Both the position numbers and the translations under genes were made by a program. From positions 1 to 64,000 of the forward strand of contig CACJNE010000006.1 in NCBI GenBank assembly GCA_902594675.1: a DNA stretch of 64,000 bases, read 5' to 3'. This document shows positions 39,607 to 49,991 of the stretch, in pieces (position 1 is the first letter of the stretch; every line of letters starts with the position of its first letter). The notes under the pieces are model-generated. The model searched no databases and was not told where the DNA came from. It saw only the letters and a program-made list of their open reading frames with translations. This stretch comes from an uncultured Pelagibacteraceae bacterium. GTDB lineage: Bacteria; Pseudomonadota; Alphaproteobacteria; Pelagibacterales; Pelagibacteraceae.

Positions 39607-40758
39607 TCAAATAACGACTAAATCAAGTTTTTGATTTCCAAGTCTTTCGTTACCACTTTCTGTAACTAGGTAAGTTTCACCTAAGTTCATTGCTAAATTA
39701 TTTTCAGAATCCATTAATATCATATGCATAAAAAATACATTTCCTGGTTTAATTATATATGGATTTCCAGTGTATAACATTGGCCAATCCATCCAATTAG
39801 GTGAAAAGGTTGCTCCTAAAGAATAACCACAAGCATTCATTCTAGAATTTTTATAACCTAAATCATCAAAAGTCTTGGCATGAATATCATATACTTCACC
39901 AACTTTGTTCCCTGGTTTCAATTTATTTTCACAATTATTTAAAGCCTCAATACAAGCTTCATGCATTTTATAATGTTTTGGATCAGCTTTTCCAATTGGA
40001 ATAGTCCGAAACATTGCAGAGTGATAATGTCTGAATGTACCAGCCCATTCTATAGTCAGCTGATCTTGTGAATTTAATATTTGTTTTTCAGCTTGGTATC
40101 GACAAAGAAGTGCATTTTTACCAGATCCAATTATAAATTCATTTGCAGGATAATCACCACCTCCCTCAAATATGACTTTATTCATTTCAGCTAAAATTTT
40201 TGACTCACTTACACCTGCTTTTGCATGTTTCCAAACCTCACTTAAAGCTTTGTCAGCTAAATTTGCTGCCTTTTTTACATAATTAATTTCTTCATTGGAT
40301 TTTATGACTCTTAATTTAGTAACTAATTCAGAAGTATCCTCTATTGAGCAGTAATTTTCTAAAGATTTATTTAGCCTTAAAGCATTTCGACCAGTTAATC
40401 CGTATGCTTCATATTCAATTCCAATTTTTTTACCCTTTAAATTTAATTCATCTAAAATAACTTTAAGATCTTCAGTAGGGTTTGATCCATTTTTATCAAC
40501 CCATATTCTTATATCACTTATATTAGATGTGTTTTGTGCTTGTCTTAAATCTGGAGCTCTTGTTAATAAAATTATATCACCTTTTTGATCCAAAACTAAT
40601 GTTTGAAAAAAAACATACCCAAATGTGTCATATCCAGTGAGCCAATACATCGACTCCTGTCTAAACATCAGGAGAGCATCCAATTTTTCCTCTTTTAAAA
40701 GTTTAATTATTTTATCTTTTCTACTTTTGAATTCTTCTACAGAAAAATGAAGACCCAT
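39607..40758 (-). CDS. M24-family Xaa-Pro aminopeptidase/creatinase-like protein
   Basis: LDALLMFRQESMYWLTGYDTFGYVFFQ; pita-bread fold C-terminal half; HYHSAMFRTIPIG. Confidence 0.88.
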   Translation of the reverse strand: MGLHFSVEEFKSRKDKIIKLLKEEKLDALLMFRQESMYWLTGYDTFGYVFFQTLVLDQKGDIILLTRAPDLRQAQNTSNISDIRIWVDKNGSNPTEDLKVILDELNLKGKKIGIEYEAYGLTGRNALRLNKSLENYCSIEDTSELVTKLRVIKSNEEINYVKKAANLADKALSEVWKHAKAGVSESKILAEMNKVIFEGGGDYPANEFIIGSGKNALLCRYQAEKQILNSQDQLTIEWAGTFRHYHSAMFRTIPIGKADPKHYKMHEACIEALNNCENKLKPGNKVGEVYDIHAKTFDDLGYKNSRMNACGYSLGATFSPNWMDWPMLYTGNPYIIKPGNVFFMHMILMDSENNLAMNLGETYLVTESGNERLGNQKLDLVVI

Positions 40759-41528
40759 TAACTGATAGTTGTTCTAACAGTACCAAGTTTCTCTACTTTG
40801 CCTATATATTCACCTTTACTTTTAATTGGCACAACACCAACTGTAGAGCCAGTAAATACATAAAAATCTTTATCTAAAGAAACTTTCTCTTTTCTTATTT
40901 TGTTAAGAACAAATTTTAAAGAATTTAGTGGGTTTACATAAACAGTATTTGTATTACCGTTTACGTTTAATCCTTTTTTATTTTTTAAATTTGTTTTTAA
41001 ATTGCTGAAATTTATTTTTTTAAATTTTTTCTTAGCTCCAACAATAAATTTAATATTCACACCAAAATCACTACATAAGTCACCTAAATATTTAATACCT
41101 TTTTTTTTCTGTCTAAATCCAACAACTTCAATGCAAGGACCCATATGAGTAATAAACTTTGTTATATTATTTGAATTTAATTTTCCTTTAAAGTCAAAAA
41201 ATTTTTTTTTAATTATATAGTAAACCTCCACTTCAGTACCTAAAGCATATTTATTTATTTTTACTCTTCCTCCAGATTTGATTAAATTTTTTCCAAATAC
41301 AGTCGAATGAAATGGCTCTTTTTCTTTTAATTTTTTTAAGAGAGCAATTATTGTACCCCCCGCTTTAAAACCAACTTTTATATCCTTAATTTTACTTTCA
41401 CATAATAATCTAAGTTTATGTGCTAATTTTATATTCTTACAGAATTTTTCAGGAATTGGATTGATAAGTTTATTACTATTATAAGCCTTTACTAATTTTT
41501 TTGACACTGATTGAATATCATTTTTCAT
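40758..41528 (-). CDS. 2-keto-4-pentenoate hydratase/fumarylacetoacetase-family protein
   Basis: KVGFKAGGT...ALGTEVEVYYII...DKDFYVFTGSTVGVVPIKSKGEYIGKVEKLGTV. Confidence 0.75.
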   Translation of the reverse strand: MKNDIQSVSKKLVKAYNSNKLINPIPEKFCKNIKLAHKLRLLCESKIKDIKVGFKAGGTIIALLKKLKEKEPFHSTVFGKNLIKSGGRVKINKYALGTEVEVYYIIKKKFFDFKGKLNSNNITKFITHMGPCIEVVGFRQKKKGIKYLGDLCSDFGVNIKFIVGAKKKFKKINFSNLKTNLKNKKGLNVNGNTNTVYVNPLNSLKFVLNKIRKEKVSLDKDFYVFTGSTVGVVPIKSKGEYIGKVEKLGTVRTTIS

Positions 41529-41537
41529 ATCTATAGC

Positions 41538-42326
41538 CTATTGAAGAACTGTCATTGGATCAAGCCTTGTTTGAAACCAATTTATTCTAAAATCTAAGTG
41601 AGGACCAGTTGATCTACCTGTGGAGCCAACAGTTCCTATTATATCTCCTTTTTTAATTAAATCTCCTACTTCAACCATTACATTTTCTAAATGAGAATAA
41701 ATTGTCGATATACCATGACCATGATCCATAATTATTGTACCTCCGGTGTAATAAAGGTCATTTTCAGCCATCGTGACCACCCCAGTACCAGAAGATTTAA
41801 TCTCAGTTCCTTTTTTTGCTGCTATATCAATACCGTAATGAGGCCATCTTGGTTTCCCATTGAGAATTCTTTGGCTTCCATAAACCCCACTAATTATACC
41901 TTCAACCGGCATAATAAATTTTTCAGAAAAAAAAGTTAAATTGGAGTTAATTGCTCTAGCTTCTCCAATTTTTCCATTTTCTTTTTTAATTCTTTTATAA
42001 ACAGATTCAGGTGGTGTTACTTTGTTTTCAGGCAATCCATCAATTCTTTGAATGTTATACTTGCGTTTAAAAACTTTTTTTATTATTTTTTCTGATTTTC
42101 CATTAGTAATTTTTGTTATCAAAACATCAAACTTCCTATCTCGATCAATTCCAAAAACAAAATAACCATGATCTGATACTTTTACATCTTTCTTATCAAT
42201 TATTATTTTTGAATTAGGATCTGTTTTTCCTAAAATAAAATGACCTTGAATAAATTTACCATCAAATTCAATTGCAAAAATATTTGTTGGAAAAAAAATT
42301 GCTAGTATTAGCAACAGTTTTTTCAT
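41538..42326 (-). CDS. M23-family metallopeptidase (LytM domain), secreted
   Basis: Signal peptide from internal Met; WPHYGIDIAAKKGTEIKSSGTGVVTMAENDLYYTGGTIIMDHGHGISTIYSHLENVMVEVGDLIKKGDIIGTVGSTGRSTGPHLDFRI. Confidence 0.93.
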   Translation of the reverse strand: MKKLLLILAIFFPTNIFAIEFDGKFIQGHFILGKTDPNSKIIIDKKDVKVSDHGYFVFGIDRDRKFDVLITKITNGKSEKIIKKVFKRKYNIQRIDGLPENKVTPPESVYKRIKKENGKIGEARAINSNLTFFSEKFIMPVEGIISGVYGSQRILNGKPRWPHYGIDIAAKKGTEIKSSGTGVVTMAENDLYYTGGTIIMDHGHGISTIYSHLENVMVEVGDLIKKGDIIGTVGSTGRSTGPHLDFRINWFQTRLDPMTVLQ

Positions 42327-43084
42327 TATTTTGCTGTCCATCCTCCATCTATCAGAATAGATGATCCAGTTATCATTGCAGCAGCATCTGATGCTAAAAA
42401 ACATACAGCTGTAGCTACATCACTCTCTTTAGCTGCTTTGCCCATAGGAATATTACCTAAAGCCAAATTTTTGAACTTTTTATTTTTAAAAAATTTTTTT
42501 ACCATAGGAGTTTCAACAAATGTCGGAGCAACTGTATTTACTCTAATATTTTTTGTTGCTAACTCTACGCCCATGCCCTTTGTTAAACCCTCAATTCCAA
42601 ATTTAGTCATATTATAAATATTTCTACCAGACATACCTACATGGCCAAGTTGAGATGACATATTTATAATTGATCCAGCTCTTTTTTTATTTTTAATCAT
42701 TTTCTTTACAACTAACTGCGCAACATTAAAGGCAGCTTTTAAGTTTAAATCTACCAAATAATTCATACTTTGCTGTTTTATTTTCTCAAATGGTTCTGGA
42801 ATATTAGTCCCTGCATTATTTACAAGAATATCAATAATTTTTATTTTTTTTAATTTTTCCTGTAATTCGCTATAGTTCATTACATCACAATTTATTTTGA
42901 TTAATTTACTTTTAACTTTTTTTATATCTTTTTCTAATTTATCAAGATCAGATGATGTTCTGCTCAAACCAATAATTGTTGCCCCTGCTTCAGCTAGAGC
43001 GATTGAACAAGCGCGTCCTAAGCCTTTACCAGCTCCTGTTACAAGAGCATATTTTCCTTTAAGATTAATTTTTTTTAAATACAT
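42326..43084 (-). CDS. Short-chain dehydrogenase/reductase
   Basis: VTGAGKGLGRACSIALAEAGA, NNAGTN, YNMTKFGIEGLTKGM, GSSILIDGGWTAK. Confidence 0.93.
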   Translation of the reverse strand: MYLKKINLKGKYALVTGAGKGLGRACSIALAEAGATIIGLSRTSSDLDKLEKDIKKVKSKLIKINCDVMNYSELQEKLKKIKIIDILVNNAGTNIPEPFEKIKQQSMNYLVDLNLKAAFNVAQLVVKKMIKNKKRAGSIINMSSQLGHVGMSGRNIYNMTKFGIEGLTKGMGVELATKNIRVNTVAPTFVETPMVKKFFKNKKFKNLALGNIPMGKAAKESDVATAVCFLASDAAAMITGSSILIDGGWTAK

Positions 43085-43660
43085 TTAAATAAATAACTTG
43101 ATGTCTGTATAAATTAAATCAATTGCAACAAATAATATAGCAAATAAACCAATCCAAGCTATCCATTTGTACTCTTTAATCCATCGAGAAATTAATGTTG
43201 CGGCAGTTGCCATTAATATAATTGACAAAACAAGACCAAAAATTAATAAAAAGTAATGATCTTTGGCAGCACCTGCTACACCTAATACATTATCCAAACT
43301 CATAGTAAAATCAGCTAACAAAACAGTCCAAATTGCTTTAAGCATTGATGAACTATCTACTTTGATGTTTTCCTCATCATTTTGTGAATTTCTAATTACA
43401 TCAACATAAAGTTTGTAAACTATGTATAACAATAATAAACCACCTAAGAGTCTTAGCCCTGTTATTTGTAAAAGATAAGCAGTTATGAGCGTTAATAAAA
43501 TTCTTAATATTACTGCTCCACCAATTCCCCAGAAAATTATTTTTTTTCTTTGATCTGGAGGAAATTTCGATGCAACCATTCCTATAATAATTGCGTTATC
43601 TCCAGCAAGAATTAAATCAATAAATATTATTTGAAAAAAAATTGTAATTTCTTCTGTCAT
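43085..43660 (-). CDS. TerC-family integral membrane protein
   Basis: IFIDLILAGDNAIIIGMVASKFPPDQRKKIIFWG...ADFTMSLDNVLGVAGAA. Confidence 0.9.
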   Translation of the reverse strand: MTEEITIFFQIIFIDLILAGDNAIIIGMVASKFPPDQRKKIIFWGIGGAVILRILLTLITAYLLQITGLRLLGGLLLLYIVYKLYVDVIRNSQNDEENIKVDSSSMLKAIWTVLLADFTMSLDNVLGVAGAAKDHYFLLIFGLVLSIILMATAATLISRWIKEYKWIAWIGLFAILFVAIDLIYTDIKLFI

Positions 43661-45258
43661 CTAGCATCTTCTATTATCATATCTGCTGCTTTTTCAGCAA
43701 TCATAATAGTAGGTGCATTAGTATTTCCTGAGGTTATCGATGGCATAACAGATGCATCAACAATTCTTAAATTTTTCAAGCCATGAGCCACTAATCTATC
43801 GGATACGACTGCATTTTCATCCGAACCCATCCTACAAGTACTTACAGGGTGAAAAATAGTACTGCAAAATTTTCCTGCCTCTTTAGCTAATTCCTCATTA
43901 TCTGTGATATGAATACCAGGCCTATATTCCTCTGGTTCATATTTTTTGTATGCTTTAGAATTCATTACAATGTTTCTTGTAATTTTTAATGCTTTGCCTG
44001 CAATTTCTCTGTCTTCATCTGTAGACAAATAATTCATTTTAATTTTTGGAGACACTCTTGTATCTGAAGACTTTAGTTCAATAGAACCTCTGCTAGTGGG
44101 TCTTACATTCGTTATACTAGGAGTAAATGCTGTAAATTTATGCAGAGATCCCTTGCCTAATACATCTGTACTAGCAGGAGAAACGTGAAACTGTAAATTA
44201 GGAGTTGCCAAGTGTGGATCACTTTTGACAAAGCCACATAAATAACTAGCCCCAACAGTAAGCGGTCCTTTTCTAAATAAAAGATATTTAAGTCCTGTCA
44301 TAAATTTTTTAGTCATACTGTAATAAATATCATTTAAACTTTCTAAATTTTTGACTTTGTAAACTGGTCTGAGCATTAAATGGTCAGTTAAATTCATTCC
44401 TACTCCAGGGTGATCTTTAACAACATTTACGTTATTTTTTTTTAACAATTCACCTGGACCAATACCTGAGGCTTGAAGAATATGAGGAGAACCAATTGTT
44501 CCAGAACTTAAAATCACTTCCTTATTTGCTTTTACAGATATTACATTGTTACCAATCCAGTAATTTACTTTGTCTGCTTTTTTATTATCGAACTCAATAT
44601 TCTTAACATGAGCATTTGTTACAACTTTTAAATTCTTTCTTTTTTTTACAGGATTTAGATATCCAACTGCTGTGCTACATCTCAGTCCATTTCTAACTGT
44701 AAAAGGAAAATAACCCAAGCCCTCGTTATCTCCATTATTAAAATCATCAGTTCTTTTATGGCCGAACTCCTCTGCTGCATCCATAAAAAGATCACAAACT
44801 TTAAATGTTCCTCTTATTTCTTGAACAGCTAAAGGGCCTCCAGATCCATGAAATTCATTTTCACCAAATTGGAAATCTTCAGATTTTTTAAAATATGGAA
44901 GAACATCTTCCCAAGACCAACCAACATTACCAAGTTGTCTCCAGTAATTAAAATCATTAGACTGACCTCTTATATAAAGCATTCCATTGATAGATGAACT
45001 TCCACCTAATGTTTTACCTCTTGGATAAACCATTTCTCTATTATCACAATATTTCTCTCTCTCTGTTTGAAAACACCAATCTGTTTTAGGGTTCAACATT
45101 GTCTTAAAATATCCACCTGGGATATGTATCCATGGATTAGTATCTTTGCTTCCTGCTTCGATTAATAATACCTTGTGATTAGGGTTAGCACTCAATCTGT
45201 TAGCTAAGACACAGCCTGCCGATCCTGCACCTAAAATAATATAATCAAAGTTTTCCAT
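43657..45258 (-). CDS. GMC-family oxidoreductase (choline dehydrogenase-like)
   Basis: DYIILGAGSAGCVLANRLSANPNHKVLLIEAG, YPRGKTLGGSSSINGMLYIRGQ, HPVSTCRMG. Confidence 0.93.
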   Translation of the reverse strand: MENFDYIILGAGSAGCVLANRLSANPNHKVLLIEAGSKDTNPWIHIPGGYFKTMLNPKTDWCFQTEREKYCDNREMVYPRGKTLGGSSSINGMLYIRGQSNDFNYWRQLGNVGWSWEDVLPYFKKSEDFQFGENEFHGSGGPLAVQEIRGTFKVCDLFMDAAEEFGHKRTDDFNNGDNEGLGYFPFTVRNGLRCSTAVGYLNPVKKRKNLKVVTNAHVKNIEFDNKKADKVNYWIGNNVISVKANKEVILSSGTIGSPHILQASGIGPGELLKKNNVNVVKDHPGVGMNLTDHLMLRPVYKVKNLESLNDIYYSMTKKFMTGLKYLLFRKGPLTVGASYLCGFVKSDPHLATPNLQFHVSPASTDVLGKGSLHKFTAFTPSITNVRPTSRGSIELKSSDTRVSPKIKMNYLSTDEDREIAGKALKITRNIVMNSKAYKKYEPEEYRPGIHITDNEELAKEAGKFCSTIFHPVSTCRMGSDENAVVSDRLVAHGLKNLRIVDASVMPSITSGNTNAPTIMIAEKAADMIIEDAR

Positions 45259-45340
45259 ATTAATTAAAAATAATTAAATTTTTTTAAAAATCTTTTAACA
45301 TATACTTTATAAATTAAATAATAAGATTAGGTAGTTTAAT

Positions 45341-46936
45341 ATGAAATATTTAGACGCATTAATTATTGGTGCTGGATTTTCAGGTTTATATCAGCTTCAC
45401 TGTTTGAGAGATAAATTAAAATTAAACACTTTAGTTGTCGAGGAGGGTAAAGATATTGGGGGCACATGGTATTGGAATACATATCCAGGAGCTCGTTGTG
45501 ACTCTGAAAGTTTTACCTATGGTTTTACTTTTTCTGAAAAAATTTTTAAAAATTGGACGTGGAAAGAAAGATATCCAAAGCAAAATGTAATTTTAAAATA
45601 TTTAAAATATTTTTCAAATGAACTAAAATTAAAAAAAAATATAGTTTTTAACGAAAAAGTAATTTCAGCAAAATATATAGAAAAAAATAATTTGTGGAAA
45701 GTTCAAACAAATAATAAAAAAAAATATTACACCAAATATTTAATATGTGCTGTTGGATCATTGTCATCTATAAATCTTCCAAAAATAAAAGGAATTAATC
45801 AGTTTAAAGGTCAATTACATCATAGCGGAAGATGGCCAAGAAAAAAAATAAACTTTAAAAACAAAATTGTAGGACAAGTAGGAACTGGTTCTACTGGAAT
45901 CCAGATAGCACCTGAAATTGCAAAGAAAGCCAAAAAATTAATTTTATTTCAAAGATCACCAAACTTTAGTATTCCTGCAAGAAATAGAAAACTAACTAAA
46001 AAAAATATTCAAAATTATAAACAAAATTTCAAAAAACTCAGAAATTTTTTAAAAAGAACACCAGGAGGACATCCCTTTGAGTTTCCTAAAAAATCTGCTT
46101 TTGATTTTAACGAGACTAAAAGAAATTTACTTTATGAAAAATCTTGGCAGTATGGAACTCTATCTTTTAGGGCAACATTTAATGATATAGTAAAAAATAT
46201 CAAAGCAAATCAAACAGCAGTTAACTTTATAAAGAGTAAAATATATTCAACAGTAAAAAATAAAAAATATGCTGATATATTAACTAATTTTGACCATCCT
46301 TTTACTGCTAAAAGACCTACTTTAAATACAAATTATTATGAGATGTTTAATAAAAAAAATGTCGAATTAGTTGACTTAAAGCAAAGTCCAATAATTAAAA
46401 TAACTAAAAGAGGCATTAAAACTAATAAAGGTGAATACATTTTGGATAAAATTATTTTTGCAACAGGTTTTGATGCATTAACTGGATCAATTTTAAAACT
46501 AAATATAACTGGTAAAAAAGGTATAAATTTATCTAAATTTTGGAGCAAAGGTCCCAAAAGTTTCTTAGGCCTTCTTGTTCCAAATTTTCCAAATTTATTT
46601 ATTGTGAGTGGGCCTGGTAGCCCATCAGTTTTAACAAATGTTCCAGTACAAATAGAGCAACATGTTAATTGGATTACAAATTGCATTAAATATTTAGAAA
46701 AAAATAGAAAAAAAAGTATTGAAACTACCAATCTTGCAGCAAAAAAATGGCAAAAAGAAATTATGAATTCAGTTAAAAAAACATTATTCATGAAAGCTAA
46801 AAGTTCTTGGTATAAAGGCGACAATATACCTGGTAAACCAAAGACTTTTTTACCTTATCCTGGTGGAATGCCAAAATATAAAAGAGAATGCATAAAAGTT
46901 GAAAAGAATAAGTATAAAGAATTAAAGATATCTTAA
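45341..46936 (+). CDS. Type I Baeyer-Villiger monooxygenase-like flavoprotein
   Basis: GAGFSGLYQLHCLRD, GGTWYWNTYPGARCDSES, FKGQLHHSGRWP matching FxGxxxHxxxW(P/D). Confidence 0.9.
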   Translation: MKYLDALIIGAGFSGLYQLHCLRDKLKLNTLVVEEGKDIGGTWYWNTYPGARCDSESFTYGFTFSEKIFKNWTWKERYPKQNVILKYLKYFSNELKLKKNIVFNEKVISAKYIEKNNLWKVQTNNKKKYYTKYLICAVGSLSSINLPKIKGINQFKGQLHHSGRWPRKKINFKNKIVGQVGTGSTGIQIAPEIAKKAKKLILFQRSPNFSIPARNRKLTKKNIQNYKQNFKKLRNFLKRTPGGHPFEFPKKSAFDFNETKRNLLYEKSWQYGTLSFRATFNDIVKNIKANQTAVNFIKSKIYSTVKNKKYADILTNFDHPFTAKRPTLNTNYYEMFNKKNVELVDLKQSPIIKITKRGIKTNKGEYILDKIIFATGFDALTGSILKLNITGKKGINLSKFWSKGPKSFLGLLVPNFPNLFIVSGPGSPSVLTNVPVQIEQHVNWITNCIKYLEKNRKKSIETTNLAAKKWQKEIMNSVKKTLFMKAKSSWYKGDNIPGKPKTFLPYPGGMPKYKRECIKVEKNKYKELKIS

Positions 46937-46937
46937 A

Positions 46938-47681
46938 ATGAGAATTATAAAATTTTTAATAGTATATTTATTTCTAACAACTAATTTAATTTCATCAGAG
47001 ATAGAAATTTTAGTTGATAAACCAGGTGAAGGAAAAAAAATTATTAATCATTCCTGGGTACAAATTGAATATACTGGTTCATTTATTGATGGAAAGGTTT
47101 TTGATACTAACGTTGGAAAAGATAGACCTTTGGTAGTTCAAATAGGAATGAGAGAAGTTATACCTGGTTTTGAAATGGGTATAGTTGGTACAAATAAAGG
47201 TACAATCAGAAAAATAAAAATTCCTTCAGAATTAGCATATGGTTCCTCTGGAGCAGGAGATGTAATACCACCAAATTCAGATCTTATTTTTGAATTTAAG
47301 ATTATTGATGTTTTAGATCCAAATTATAATTTAATTTCATCTGATGAATTAAAAAATTTGTTAGATAATAATGCAGTTGTATTAGATATTAGAACGGACG
47401 ATCAATGGAAAAAAACTGGAGTAATTAAAGGATCATTTCAAGAAACTGCGTTTGATAAAAATGGAAAATTTAATGTTTATTTGATGGATAGAGTTAGAGC
47501 TTTAGCTGGCGCCGAGTCTCAAAATATTGAAATTATTTTTGTTAGCAATGATGGAGAGACCGCATCAATTTTAGGCAATGCCTTTGCAGAAGACTTAGGT
47601 TTTAAAAATGTATACGTTTTAAAAGGTGGAATTAAAGCTTGGATTAATGAGAAAAAAGCATTAGTTTCTTTCTTAAAATAA
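46938..47681 (+). CDS. Secreted FKBP-type peptidyl-prolyl isomerase fused to a rhodanese-like domain
   Basis: Signal peptide; VQIEYTGSFIDGKVFDTN...VIPGFEMGIVGTNKGTIRKIKIPSELAYGSSGAGDVIPPNSDLIFEFKIIDV then rhodanese-like NAVVLDIRTDDQWKKTGVIKGS...VYVLKGGIKAW. Confidence 0.88.
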   Translation: MRIIKFLIVYLFLTTNLISSEIEILVDKPGEGKKIINHSWVQIEYTGSFIDGKVFDTNVGKDRPLVVQIGMREVIPGFEMGIVGTNKGTIRKIKIPSELAYGSSGAGDVIPPNSDLIFEFKIIDVLDPNYNLISSDELKNLLDNNAVVLDIRTDDQWKKTGVIKGSFQETAFDKNGKFNVYLMDRVRALAGAESQNIEIIFVSNDGETASILGNAFAEDLGFKNVYVLKGGIKAWINEKKALVSFLK

Positions 47682-47699
47682 CGTCAAATCATTTAAAAA

Positions 47700-48479
47700 A
47701 TGAAGCTTAAAGATAGAGTAGCAATAGTTACAGGTGGAGGTAAGGGTATCGGTGAAGAAATTTGCTTAGGCCTTGCAAAAGAGGGCGCTAAGATTGTTAT
47801 AGCGGAAATAGATATTGCAAATTCAGAAAAAACTAAAAAAAAAATTTTAGATGCAGGTAGTGAAGCAATAATTGTAAAAACTGACGTTTCAAAAAAAGAC
47901 AGTATTAATGAAATGGTAGACAAAGCCATTCAAACATTTGGAAAAATTGATATCCTTATAAACAACGCAGGCATAAGACATGTAAAAAAATTGTTAGATC
48001 ATACTAAACAGGACTGGGACGATATGATTTCAGTTAATCTTACAGCACCATTTCTTGCAAGTCAGGCTGTAATTCCTCACATGATTAAAAATGGTAAGGG
48101 AAAAATTATAAACTTTGGTTCTATAGCTAGTTTTATGGGTAGACCTGATAGAGTAGGTTATGTTGCAGCTAAGAGTGGTGTACTAGGCTTAACGAGAGCA
48201 TTGTCAGTTGATCTTACTGGAAAAAATATAAACGTTAACACTATTTGTCCTGGATTAATATCAACACCTTTCAACCAAAAATATGCTGAAGATCCAAAAC
48301 ATGGCGAAGCCTGGGGAAAAGAAACAGTTGTAGGAAGATGGGGGCAACCAAAAGATATTGTTGGAGCAGCAGTATTTTTATCAAGTGATGAATCAGACTT
48401 TATAAACGGATCTGAGATTAAAATTGATGGTGGATGGCTTTCCTCTAAGGTTAGAGTGGGAGAATTAGATAATGAGTAA
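47700..48479 (+). CDS. Short-chain dehydrogenase/reductase
   Basis: VTGGGKGIGEEICLGLAKEGA, NNAGIRH, YVAAKSGVLGLTRAL, GSEIKIDGGW. Confidence 0.93.
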   Translation: MKLKDRVAIVTGGGKGIGEEICLGLAKEGAKIVIAEIDIANSEKTKKKILDAGSEAIIVKTDVSKKDSINEMVDKAIQTFGKIDILINNAGIRHVKKLLDHTKQDWDDMISVNLTAPFLASQAVIPHMIKNGKGKIINFGSIASFMGRPDRVGYVAAKSGVLGLTRALSVDLTGKNINVNTICPGLISTPFNQKYAEDPKHGEAWGKETVVGRWGQPKDIVGAAVFLSSDESDFINGSEIKIDGGWLSSKVRVGELDNE

Positions 48480-49989
48480 TTTTAAAAAAAATTATGAATT
48501 AGCTCTTAATAATGCAAAAAGATTATCAGATAAAATTTTGATAGATGGTAAATTAATTTCTGCTCAAACCGATAAAAAAATACCAGTTTTAAATCCTAGT
48601 ACTGGAGAGAATATTGGTTCAGCACCACAATGTGATAAGAATGATGTTAATATTGCAGTCGAATCTGCTTTTAAAGCATTTCAAAAATGGAAAAAAATAC
48701 CAGCACGTGAAAGGGGAAAGATGGTTGCTGCAGGTGCAAAGAGATTAGAGGAAAGAAAATCTGAGATTGAGACTTTGCTTTCCTTAGATACTGGTAATGC
48801 TTTAAGAACTCAAGCTGCGCCAGAAACCGCTGCATCTATTGAGCTAACAAATATGTTTGCAGGACTATCAGGAGAGTTAAAGGGTGAGAATTATCCACCC
48901 AATATCCCAAATACTATTCATTATACAACAAGAGATCCAATTGGTGTCGTTTGTGCAATTGTACCATGGAATGCTCCTTTATTTTTAACAGTTGCTAAAA
49001 TTGCTCCAGCAATAGTTGCTGGTAACAGCGTTGTGTTAAAAACAGCTGAACAAGCACCTTTTTGCGCTTTACTCTTATCTGAAATATTTCAAAAAGAACT
49101 ACCACCAGGAGTTTTAAATGTTATTTCAGGGCTCGGAGAAGAGTGTGGTGAACCTCTGGTAACTCATGAAAAGGTGAGAAAAGTAACTTTTACGGGATCT
49201 TTTTCTGTTGGAAAAATCATTGCTGAAAAAGCTGCTCCGAAATTATGTCCTGTTACTTTAGAACTTGGTGGGAAAAATCCAAATATAATAATGAGTGACG
49301 CTGATTTAGATATTGCAATTCAAGGAGTAATTGATGGTATGAGGTATACCCGTCAAGGACAAGCATGTACTGCTGGGTCTAGAGTTTATATTCAGGAAAA
49401 AATTTATGATAAAGTTCTCAATGGTGTAGTTGAAAAACTGAGTAAACTAAAAATGGGAAATGCTTTAGATGAAGGATCGGATATTGGAGCGATTATCTCA
49501 GAGGAGCAACTAAAAAAAACTTTGCATTATATGGATATAGCAAAGCAAACTTCTTCAGCTAAAGTTGTACATGGTGGCAATCAACCAACAGGTGGTGATT
49601 ATAAAAATGGTTTCTTTTATGAACCTACACTTATGTCAGGAGTACCGGTAGACTCTCCTGTTTGTCAGGAAGAGATTTTTGGGCCAGTAGCTTGCGCTAT
49701 TCCATTTAAAACATTTGAAGAAGTAATGCAAAGTGCGAACGATACACCGTTTGGATTATCAGCTGTGCTTTGGACTCAAAATTTGTCTAGAGCTCTAGAG
49801 TTTGTTGAAGATATTGAAGCAGGGTTTGTTCAAGTAAACCAATGCGTTGCTCCAAGAGCAAATGTATCTTATGGTGGTTTAAAAATGAGTGGTCTAGGTA
49901 AAGAATATGCGTTTGATAGTATGATAAATCATTTTACTCAAAGCAAAACAGTTTTGATAAATCGAGGAAAATCAAATATAGATAGTTAA
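48472..49989 (+). CDS. NAD(P)-dependent aldehyde dehydrogenase
   Basis: VPWNAPLF, FTGSFSVGKII, LELGGKNPNIIMSDAD, GQACTAGSRVY, EEIFGPV. Confidence 0.94.
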   Translation: MSNFKKNYELALNNAKRLSDKILIDGKLISAQTDKKIPVLNPSTGENIGSAPQCDKNDVNIAVESAFKAFQKWKKIPARERGKMVAAGAKRLEERKSEIETLLSLDTGNALRTQAAPETAASIELTNMFAGLSGELKGENYPPNIPNTIHYTTRDPIGVVCAIVPWNAPLFLTVAKIAPAIVAGNSVVLKTAEQAPFCALLLSEIFQKELPPGVLNVISGLGEECGEPLVTHEKVRKVTFTGSFSVGKIIAEKAAPKLCPVTLELGGKNPNIIMSDADLDIAIQGVIDGMRYTRQGQACTAGSRVYIQEKIYDKVLNGVVEKLSKLKMGNALDEGSDIGAIISEEQLKKTLHYMDIAKQTSSAKVVHGGNQPTGGDYKNGFFYEPTLMSGVPVDSPVCQEEIFGPVACAIPFKTFEEVMQSANDTPFGLSAVLWTQNLSRALEFVEDIEAGFVQVNQCVAPRANVSYGGLKMSGLGKEYAFDSMINHFTQSKTVLINRGKSNIDS

Positions 49990-49991
49990 AT

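Noticed and set aside
39607-40758. Calling the M24-family protein a specific ectoine or creatine hydrolase
   Set aside because: The fold is clear, but residues that would fix substrate specificity cannot be assigned without alignment
46336-46824. 162-aa minus-strand ORF
   Set aside because: Antisense to the BVMO gene, which has diagnostic motifs; no family features
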